From contig JAEWBY010000108.1 in assembly GCA_023390905.1 (NCBI GenBank), forward strand, positions 14,735 to 78,734: a DNA stretch of 64,000 nucleotides. Direction: 5' to 3'. Origin of the DNA: Pseudomonadota bacterium. GTDB lineage: Bacteria; Pseudomonadota; Gammaproteobacteria; Xanthomonadales; Xanthomonadaceae. The notes under the pieces are model-generated. The model did no database searches. It had not been told where the DNA came from and saw only the letters and a list, made by a program, of their open reading frames with translations. Numbering within the stretch: the stretch's first letter is position 1; every line of letters starts with the position of its first letter. Positions 57,762 to 64,000 of this stretch are shown piece after piece. Position numbers and translations under genes: made by a program.

Positions 57762-58340
57762 ATGGACGACGCACACGCACGCAAGACCGCCGAACCCCGG
57801 ATCGTTTACGAAGGCCGCTACCTGCGCATGGTCGAGCGCGGCACCTGGGAATATTCCGAGCGCACGCACGCCGGCGGGCTGGCCGCCATCATCCTGGCGG
57901 TGACGCCGGACGATCGCGTGCTGTTCGTGGAGCAGTTCCGCGTGCCGTTGCAGGCCAACACCATCGAAATGCCCGCCGGACTGGTCGGTGACATCGATGC
58001 GGACGAGTCCATCGAACTGTCCGCCATCCGCGAACTGGAAGAAGAAACCGGCTGGACCGCCGAGCGCGCCGAGGTGCTGCTCATCGGGCCGACCTCATCG
58101 GGCAGCAGCAGCGAAAAGGTCGCTTTCGTGCGGGCCAGCGGCCTGCGCAAGGTCGGCGAAGGCGGCGGTGACGGCGACGAGAACATCACCGTGCACGAAA
58201 TTCCGCGCGCGGGCGCGGCGGCATGGCTCACCCGCAAGCTCGGCGAAGGCTATGCGCTCGACGCCAAGCTCTGGGCCGGGTTGTGGATGATCGAACACGA
58301 ACTCGACGGCACGCCGCGCGGCAGCGGCGACCTGCCGTGA
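57762..58340 (+). CDS. Nudix hydrolase, ADP-ribose pyrophosphatase type
   Basis: Protein of 192 residues. The Nudix box is complete at 76-98 (G76, E82, then REleEEtGW). The N-terminal VYEGRYLRMVERGTWEY and QFRVPLQANTIEMPAGL are as in NudF-type ADP-ribose and sugar-nucleotide pyrophosphatases. It would split ADP-ribose to AMP and ribose-5-phosphate. It follows the exonuclease after 20 bp. Confidence 0.88.
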   Translation: MDDAHARKTAEPRIVYEGRYLRMVERGTWEYSERTHAGGLAAIILAVTPDDRVLFVEQFRVPLQANTIEMPAGLVGDIDADESIELSAIRELEEETGWTAERAEVLLIGPTSSGSSSEKVAFVRASGLRKVGEGGGDGDENITVHEIPRAGAAAWLTRKLGEGYALDAKLWAGLWMIEHELDGTPRGSGDLP

Positions 58341-58397
58341 CGCGGCGGCACGACGAAAAGTAAGCGCGCCCGATCAGCCGGCGACGCCGCACGTTCC

Positions 58398-59339
58398 TCA
58401 CGCAAATGCATCCGTCGCGCGCACCAGCGCGTCGACGTTCTCGGCTTCGAACGCCGAATGTCCGGAGGCCGGCGTGATCTCCAGTCGCGCCTTCGGCCAG
58501 GCCTTGTGCAGATCCCACGCATTGGCGATCGGGCAGACCACGTCGTAGCGCCCGTGCACGATCACGCCGGGGATATCGGCGATGCGAGGCGCGCCGCGCA
58601 GCAACTGATCTTCCACTTCGAAGAATCCGCCATTGACGAAGTAATGGTTCTCGATGCGCGCAAAAGCCAGCGCGAACTCCGCATCCTCGTGTCCGCTGAC
58701 GAAATCCGCATCCACGTGCAGGAAACTCGTCGCGCCTTCCCACACGCTCCACGCGCGCGCGGCCGAGAGCCGGGTCTGCACATCCTCGGAGGTCAGGCGG
58801 CGGTGATAGGCCGAGATCAGATCATGCCGCTCCACCAGCGGAATCGGCTTCAGGTAATGCTCCCACGCATCCGGGAACAGCCGTGACGCGCCTTCCTGGT
58901 AGAACCATTCCAGTTCCCAGCGGCGCAGCATGAAGATGCCGCGCAGCACCAGTTCGGTCACGCGTTCCGGATGGGTCTGCGCATAGGCCAGCGCCAGCGT
59001 CGAGCCCCAGCTTCCGCCGAACACCTGCCAGCGCTCGACGCCGAAATGCGCGCGCAGCTTCTCGATGTCGGCCACCAGATCCCAGGTGGTGTTGTCGATC
59101 AGATCCGCATGCGGCGTCGAACGTCCGGACCCACGCTGATCGAACAGAATGATCCGGTACCTGGACGGATCGTGGAAACGGCGCATCTTCGGGCTGCATC
59201 CGGCCCCTGGCCCGCCGTGCAGCAGCACGACCGGCTTGCCCTGCGGATTGCCGCACTGTTCGTAGTACAACGTGTGCCGATCATCGACCTTCAGCGTGCC
59301 GACGTCGTAGGGTTCGAGTTCGGGATACAGCGTGCGCAT
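58398..59339 (-). CDS. pip: Proline iminopeptidase
   Basis: Alpha/beta-hydrolase of 313 residues, the length of the well-studied Xanthomonas campestris enzyme. It removes N-terminal proline from peptides. HGGPG (41-45), DQRGSGRS, the nucleophile S110 in GGSWGS, the Asp in GRYDVVCP and the His in SGHSAF complete the catalytic triad. ATG 59339 has AGGA 8 bases ahead; ATG 59366 is less likely. It is alone on this strand with a 72-bp gap to prmC. Confidence 0.95.
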   Translation of the reverse strand: MRTLYPELEPYDVGTLKVDDRHTLYYEQCGNPQGKPVVLLHGGPGAGCSPKMRRFHDPSRYRIILFDQRGSGRSTPHADLIDNTTWDLVADIEKLRAHFGVERWQVFGGSWGSTLALAYAQTHPERVTELVLRGIFMLRRWELEWFYQEGASRLFPDAWEHYLKPIPLVERHDLISAYHRRLTSEDVQTRLSAARAWSVWEGATSFLHVDADFVSGHEDAEFALAFARIENHYFVNGGFFEVEDQLLRGAPRIADIPGVIVHGRYDVVCPIANAWDLHKAWPKARLEITPASGHSAFEAENVDALVRATDAFA

Positions 59340-59411
59340 GGCGGAATCCTGCGGAGAAAGCGTCATTCTAGTCCGCAGGCAAACGCATGGGACAACCACG
59401 ACACCGATGCA

Positions 59412-60311
59412 TCATCGCGGCGAGCGCGCGCCCGGCCAGCGGCCCGCGCTCACGCGGTCGCGCGCCTCGAGATCCTGTTCGGTCGTCACATCGGTGAAGC
59501 CGGCGGCTTCGAACAGCGCGCGAATGCGCGCGCCCTGATCCAGCCCATGCTCGATCAGCAGCCAGCCGCCCGCGTGCAGATGCGCAGGTGCGCCTTCGAT
59601 GATCGTGCGGATGTCCTCGAGCCCGTCCGGTCCGGAAGCCAGCGCGCTCATCGGTTCGTGGCGCAGATCGCCCTGTCGCAGATGCGGGTCGTCGTCGGCG
59701 ACGTAGGGCGGATTGCTCGCGATCAGATCGAAGGTCTCGCCGTGCAGCGGCGCCCACCATGAGCCTTCACGGAATTCGACATGGGCGAGTCCGTTCTGCG
59801 CCGCGTTTGCGCGCGCAACGGCGAGCGCGGCTGCGCCGGCATCGGTGGCGATGATCTGCGCCAGCGGCCTTTCGCTCGCCAGCGCCAATGCGATGGCCCC
59901 GCTGCCGGTGCCGAGATCGGCGATGCGTGCGGGCTGATCCTCGGGCAGGCGTTGCAGCGCGAGTTCGACGAGCCGTTCGGTTTCCGGCCGCGGAATGAGC
60001 GTGGCCGGACTGACCTGGAGATCGAGTGTCCAGAATCCGCGTCGGCCGACGAGATAGGCCACGGGCTCACCGGCGATGCGCCGGGCCAGCAGTGCCTCGA
60101 AACGCTGGATCACCGCATCCTCCAGCCGATCACGCGCATGCGCGAACAACCACGCGCGTTCACGCCCCAGGACGTGCAGCAACAGCAGTTCGGCGACGAA
60201 GCGTCCATCCCCCTGCGGCAGGCGCGCGGCCGCTGCGGCCAGATGCTGGTTGATGTCGGGCGGCGGCGCGTGATCGTTCAAGCGATGAGGCTCTGTCGGC
60301 ATGCCGGGCAT
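59412..60311 (-). CDS. prmC: Peptide chain release factor N5-glutamine methyltransferase PrmC
   Basis: SAM-dependent enzyme of 299 residues (or 296 if it starts at ATG 60302) that methylates the GGQ glutamine of release factors. The SAM motif IADLGTGSGAIALALA and the substrate-binding NPPY (in LIASNPPYVADDDPHL) are complete, and the N-terminal helical domain has GRERAWLFAHARD and GEPVAYLVGRRGFW. No prfA gene is in the window. Its start is uncertain by three codons. Confidence 0.93.
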   Translation of the reverse strand: MPGMPTEPHRLNDHAPPPDINQHLAAAAARLPQGDGRFVAELLLLHVLGRERAWLFAHARDRLEDAVIQRFEALLARRIAGEPVAYLVGRRGFWTLDLQVSPATLIPRPETERLVELALQRLPEDQPARIADLGTGSGAIALALASERPLAQIIATDAGAAALAVARANAAQNGLAHVEFREGSWWAPLHGETFDLIASNPPYVADDDPHLRQGDLRHEPMSALASGPDGLEDIRTIIEGAPAHLHAGGWLLIEHGLDQGARIRALFEAAGFTDVTTEQDLEARDRVSAGRWPGARSPR

Positions 60312-60410
60312 TTTCCGTCAACGCCAGCCGAAACGCATTGCACCGGCGCGGACAACGGCCTTCTGACGTGACCGCGCGCGATCGGTCCGATCGCGCGCGG
60401 TGTGGAGCCG

Positions 60411-63116
60411 TTACCGCAATGCGTCGCCGAACCCCTTGGCCTGCTGGGCGCTGCGCAGGTTCGCGCACAGGCCGATGTACTCGGCCGACTGCTTGAGCGC
60501 GCGCGGGCCGCCTTCGATGTTCTTCATCCGTTCGGCGAACCTGCCGTGCAGCGCATCGGCATCGGCCTGGCTGCACATGCCGGCGGCATACAGCGACACC
60601 AGGCCCGCCCCAGCCGGGGCGAGCGAGGCCTCCAGCGTGCTGAAGTGCGTATCGACCCACTGGCGCATCGCCGGGCGTCCGGCTTCATCGTCCATCTGCG
60701 ATTGCAGCAGCGGCGCGATCTCGTTGCGGCGGAGCAGGCCCTTTTCCAGCACCAGCGCGCGCGCGCGTTCGGCCAGCACCGGCTCGGTCACGCTGCCGAG
60801 CGCGTACAGCAGTTCGTTGCGCAGCGCGGCGTCCTGCGTGGCGCGCAGGTGCTTTTCCAGCAGATCGAAGGTCGCCTTGTCACCGCTGCGCGCAGCCGCC
60901 TCGATCGACAGCGCGCGCAGATCGCGCGAAGTGCCTTCCGGATTGACTGTGCCCGAGCCCGCGCTGCCGTCGGCCTTGAGCCCGATCACCGCACGGCCAC
61001 GCGACACCAGTTCACGCGTCAGTTCCGGGCTTTCACCGGTGTGGTAGAGGAACCCGATCACCGCACGGCGCAGGATGCGCGTGTCATCGCTCTCGCCCGG
61101 CTTGGCTTCCAGGCCCAGCGTGCGCAGGCGAGGTTCGTAGATCCTGCGCGCGTATGCGGCCACGGTCTGCTTTTCGGCCTCATTGCTGGCGAGGTATTCC
61201 TTCATCCAGATCAACTCTTCCATCGGTGCGGTCGCGGTCTGGCGGACTTCGGCCGAAGCCAGTTGCGGAACTGCGGCCAGATACGTGGCCGCGTCGATGC
61301 TGCCGGCACGGAACGCCGCGGCCAGCGAATCGGCATAGACACGCTGCTCGCGCTCATCGAGTTGCTCGAAGGCGCCGGCCAGCGCCTTGGCCGGCGCGGG
61401 CGCCAGCGCGAAGCGGTAATAGCCCTGGCCGTGCGCGTTCGGCATCACCCACGCCGGGCAGCTCGTGGCCTGTCGCAGCGCCACACTCGCCTTGGCCTGC
61501 GTGACCAGCGAGCACTCCTCGCGCACCTGATCGCCATCCTGGTAACGCACGCAGAACGGCATGCCCCAGCTCTGGTCGGGATTGACCTGCGATCCCAGCG
61601 GCACGTAGCGCTGCTGTTCGATCTTCAGCGACGGTGTCTTGCCCTCGCAATCCACGTCCACCTTGACGTAAGGCACGCCCGGCTGATCGATGAAGCTCTT
61701 GAACGCCGCATCGACGCCTTGCGGATCCTGGCTCTGCGCAGCGACGGCCGCGATCAGATCGCCGCTGGTCGCATTGCCGCGTGCATGCGCCTTGAGATAA
61801 TTGCGCACGCCATCGCGGAACGGCGTCTCGCCGATGTAGGTCTCGAACATCGACAGCACCGCACCGCCCTTCTGGTAGGTGATGCCGTCGAAGGCGGCCT
61901 GGATGTCGGTGAAGTCGTTGATCGGCTCGTGCACGCGGCGCGTGCTGACCAGGCTGTCTTCGCTCATCGCTTCCAGCGCGCCTTCGAGCAGGCCGCGATC
62001 GGCATGGAACCCGGGCTGGAGCTGGCCGGTGATCTTGGTGCCCATCCACGTCGCGAAGGCTTCGTTGAGCCAGAGATCGTCCCACCACTTCATCGTCACC
62101 AGATCGCCGAACCACTGGTGCGCCAGTTCGTGAGCGCTCACGCCCCAGAAGCTCTGGCGTTCGCGCGGCGTGGATTTTTCATCGGGAAACATCAGCGTGT
62201 CGCGATAGACGATCAGGCCCGCGTTTTCCATCGCCCCGGCCCAGAAATCCGGTGCGGCGACGTTGTCCAGCTTGTCGAACGGATACGGCGTGCCGAAGTA
62301 CTGTTCGAGCTGGGTCACGATGGTCGGCGTGTTCTCCAGCGAATAGCGCATGCGCTCGCCCTGGCCCTGGGCCGCGATGCCGCGCAGCTTGATCGAAGTA
62401 TCGCGGATGGCCGTGGCCGGGATGTCCGGACCCTGCGGCACGTCCCACGGGCCGACCGCGAATGCGATGAGGTAGCTCGGCAGTGCTTCGGTGCGGGCGA
62501 AGGTGACCTTCTTCCAGCCATCGCCGAGCTTTTCGGTCTTCACTTCATGGCTGTTGGCAACCGCGACTTCCTGCTCGGGGACGATGAGCGTGATGTCCCA
62601 CGGCTGCTTGAAGCTGGGTTCGTCGAAACCGGGAAACGCGGTGCGCGCGCCGAGCGGTTCCATCTGGGTGATGACGTAATCATGGCCGTCCGGCTTGACG
62701 CGATAGGCGCCCTGCAACTGGCCATACGGCGCTTCGAAGGCAATCTCGATCTGCGCCTTGCCGGCCGGAATCGGTTCGGCGGCCGTGAGCTTGAGCACGC
62801 CGGACACATCGGCCTCGGCGGCCGTCAGGGCGATGCGCTTGCCGCCGGCGACGATCGCCGTGGCCTGCCGGATGTCCAGTTCGCGCCCATGCATCCAGAT
62901 CACGCCGGTCGCCTCGGCCACGTCCGCTTCGATGCGGGTGGTGCCGCTGAACCGTTCCTGCCGTGGATCCAGCTTCAGTTCAAGCTTGACGAGAGAGGGT
63001 ACGACGGTGCGCGGCAGCGGCCCCTTGGGCACGGCGGTATCGGCCGCGTGGGCCGCCGGCAGGGCGACGGCAAGCATGAGTGCGCAGGCGAGCGCGGTAC
63101 GGCGCAGAACGGTCAT
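60411..63116 (-). CDS. Periplasmic M1 family aminopeptidase
   Basis: Zinc aminopeptidase of 901 residues. ATG 63116 starts a clear signal peptide (cleavage near AHA-AD, residue 24-25), so it is exported, unlike E. coli PepN. GAMEN exopeptidase motif at 294-298, zinc site HELAH (329-333) and the third ligand Glu352 (NEAF) are in place. The C-terminal half is the helical ERAP1-like domain (VLERARALV ...). It likely trims peptides in the periplasm. Cysteines near the end (AAGMCSQADAD, IGLCANLRSAQQ) may form disulfides. Confidence 0.92.
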   Translation of the reverse strand: MTVLRRTALACALMLAVALPAAHAADTAVPKGPLPRTVVPSLVKLELKLDPRQERFSGTTRIEADVAEATGVIWMHGRELDIRQATAIVAGGKRIALTAAEADVSGVLKLTAAEPIPAGKAQIEIAFEAPYGQLQGAYRVKPDGHDYVITQMEPLGARTAFPGFDEPSFKQPWDITLIVPEQEVAVANSHEVKTEKLGDGWKKVTFARTEALPSYLIAFAVGPWDVPQGPDIPATAIRDTSIKLRGIAAQGQGERMRYSLENTPTIVTQLEQYFGTPYPFDKLDNVAAPDFWAGAMENAGLIVYRDTLMFPDEKSTPRERQSFWGVSAHELAHQWFGDLVTMKWWDDLWLNEAFATWMGTKITGQLQPGFHADRGLLEGALEAMSEDSLVSTRRVHEPINDFTDIQAAFDGITYQKGGAVLSMFETYIGETPFRDGVRNYLKAHARGNATSGDLIAAVAAQSQDPQGVDAAFKSFIDQPGVPYVKVDVDCEGKTPSLKIEQQRYVPLGSQVNPDQSWGMPFCVRYQDGDQVREECSLVTQAKASVALRQATSCPAWVMPNAHGQGYYRFALAPAPAKALAGAFEQLDEREQRVYADSLAAAFRAGSIDAATYLAAVPQLASAEVRQTATAPMEELIWMKEYLASNEAEKQTVAAYARRIYEPRLRTLGLEAKPGESDDTRILRRAVIGFLYHTGESPELTRELVSRGRAVIGLKADGSAGSGTVNPEGTSRDLRALSIEAAARSGDKATFDLLEKHLRATQDAALRNELLYALGSVTEPVLAERARALVLEKGLLRRNEIAPLLQSQMDDEAGRPAMRQWVDTHFSTLEASLAPAGAGLVSLYAAGMCSQADADALHGRFAERMKNIEGGPRALKQSAEYIGLCANLRSAQQAKGFGDALR

Positions 63117-63264
63117 CGGAATCCCCCCACTATGGACAGACAGAACCGCGAGCTTACGGGGACGCCCAGCCCGCGCCCCCCCTGCCGAAAGTACCGGTTT
63201 GCCGTCGTCGCGGGCCTGTTCGACGGGTCTGACCAATGGCCGGGCCTTTGTATCAGGGGTCTCC

Positions 63265-63313
63265 ATAGCTTCCGGCTATCGAATTGATTCTATCAATCCA
63301 TTGGATTTATTAG
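63265..63313 (+). promoter_or_regulatory. OxyR-like site and promoter upstream of ahpC
   Basis: ATAG-N7-CTAT (63265-63279), a 7-bp spacer, then the weaker half ATTC-N7-CCAT (63287-63301), which fits the spacing of an OxyR tetramer site. An internal dyad ATTGAT-TCT-ATCAAT is also present. A -35-like TTGATT (63284-63289) and -10-like TATTAG (63308-63313), 18 bp apart, follow. This AT-rich patch is the obvious ahpC promoter. Gap 63117-63374: no gene. Confidence 0.55.
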
Positions 63314-63374
63314 GCCGCGCCTATTAATCTGCATCCCGTTGCTCCACACCCCCTCCGAAACCCGAGGAAAACCG

Positions 63375-63938
63375 ATGTCCCTGATCAACACCCAAGTCCA
63401 GCCGTTCAAGACCACCGCGTTCCATGCCGGCGAATTCGTCGAAGTGACCGATGCCAGCCTGAAGGGCAAGTGGTCCGTGCTCATCTTCATGCCGGCCGCC
63501 TTCACCTTCAATTGCCCGACCGAAGTCGAAGACGCCGCCGACAACTACGCCGAGTTCCAGAAGGCCGGCGCCGAGGTGTACATCGTCACCACCGACACGC
63601 ACTTCTCGCACAAGGTGTGGCACGAAACCTCGCCGGCGGTGGGCAAGGCGCAGTTCCCGCTGGTCGGCGACCCGACCCACCAGCTCACCCGCGCGTTCGG
63701 CGTGCACATCGACGAGGAAGGCCTGGCCCTGCGCGGCACCTTCGTGATCAACCCGGAAGGCGTGATCAAGACCGTGGAGATCCACTCCAACGAGATCGCC
63801 CGCGATGTCTTCGAGACCCTGCGCAAGCTGAAGGCCGCGCAGTTCACCGCCGCCAACCCTGGCCAGGTGTGCCCGGCCAAGTGGCGCGAAGGCGCCCAGA
63901 CCATCGCTCCGTCGCTGGACCTGGTCGGCAAGATCTAA
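63375..63938 (+). CDS. ahpC: Alkyl hydroperoxide reductase peroxiredoxin AhpC
   Basis: Typical 2-Cys peroxiredoxin of 187 residues that reduces hydrogen peroxide and organic peroxides. Peroxidatic C47 lies in AAFTFNCPTE, and the resolving Cys is in NPGQVCPAKW near the end. Other family segments are IVTTDTHFSHKVWHET and FPLVGDPTHQL. ATG 63375 matches the family start (MSLINTQVQPFK). The partner AhpF and often OxyR normally follow it; the window stops 62 bases later. Confidence 0.96.
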   Translation: MSLINTQVQPFKTTAFHAGEFVEVTDASLKGKWSVLIFMPAAFTFNCPTEVEDAADNYAEFQKAGAEVYIVTTDTHFSHKVWHETSPAVGKAQFPLVGDPTHQLTRAFGVHIDEEGLALRGTFVINPEGVIKTVEIHSNEIARDVFETLRKLKAAQFTAANPGQVCPAKWREGAQTIAPSLDLVGKI

Positions 63939-63947
63939 GCGGGACCC

Positions 63948-63967
63948 GCCCCGGCTCCGGCCGGGGC
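63948..63967 (+). other. Stem-loop after ahpC
   Basis: GCCCCGG-CTCCGG-CCGGGGC forms a 7-bp stem 9 bases past the ahpC stop. No T-run is visible before the window end. Such a hairpin often lowers read-through into ahpF and stabilises the abundant ahpC mRNA. Confidence 0.4.
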
Positions 63968-64000
63968 ACCCTCCCTGCCGTTCGCGGCGGGGAGTGGACC

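Noticed and set aside
60402..63287. 961-codon open frame on the plus strand
   Set aside because: Antisense to the M1 aminopeptidase, whose GAMEN and HELAH motifs fix the true frame; the other translation is His/Arg-rich with no domain.

Overview
The window is a stretch of GC-rich chromosome from a gammaproteobacterium, most likely a member of the Xanthomonadaceae or close kin (Lysobacter, Luteimonas or Xanthomonas type). The reasons are the high G+C coding bias, a bifunctional XanB enzyme, a 313-residue proline iminopeptidase of the Xanthomonas type, an hprK-rapZ-EIIA-HPr-EI phosphorelay downstream of lptB-rpoN-hpf, and short intergenic repeats of about 7 bp. This placement is inferred from gene content and order, not from a search. 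No tRNA, rRNA, CRISPR array, insertion sequence, phage gene or clearly broken gene was seen. Nearly everything looks like core chromosome.

Layout. 1-8500 is the end of a Rieske protein gene, then an iron block: a Fiu-like TonB receptor with its YbiX partner, and a five-gene operon (PepSY membrane protein, DUF2271, DUF4198, ApbE, membrane flavoprotein reductase). Both transcription units start at promoters overlapped by Fur-box-like sequences. The operon reads as an electron line from NADPH across the inner membrane to a periplasmic, possibly FMN-carrying protein, probably to reduce imported ferric siderophore. 8490-13054 holds hutD, a ComEA-like protein, an M20 peptidase, a small YeaQ-type membrane protein and a class C beta-lactamase-fold hydrolase. 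13038-17832 holds a CadC-like regulator, xanB, and amgK-murU (cell-wall sugar recycling).

17833-24937 carries a DnaA-box cluster, hda, a PerM-type transporter, a DUF2066 protein, purM, a DUF2238 protein, purN and two DUF3108 paralogues. 24982-36865 is the envelope, sigma-54 and PTS supercluster: EF-hand protein, murA and a BolA protein on one strand, then kdsD-kdsC-lptC-lptA-lptB-rpoN-hpf-hprK-rapZ-EIIA-ptsH-ptsI on the other. No sugar permease (EIIB/EIIC) and no ptsN lie in this cluster, so the phosphorelay looks regulatory. mgtE follows.

38689-50725 carries a lipoprotein esterase, a small zinc-ribbon protein, a diguanylate cyclase, pyrB-ruvX-algH, tag, a sirtuin, a DUF72 protein, the twitching ATPases pilU and pilT, yggS, proC and a DUF4426 lipoprotein. 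50886-64000 carries a BtuF-like protein without a signal peptide, an AAC(6')-like acetyltransferase, pdxH, a glycerate-kinase-like ATPase, a large DUF1631 protein, a nitroreductase, a flap-endonuclease homologue, a Nudix hydrolase, pip, prmC, an M1 aminopeptidase and ahpC behind an OxyR-like site.

Most promising for new biology: the predicted di-heme and flavinylated periplasmic electron relay at 3805-8496, and the non-promoter DnaA-box cluster at 17927-17991 beside hda. All functional statements come from reading motifs and gene order; no database search or structure prediction was run.
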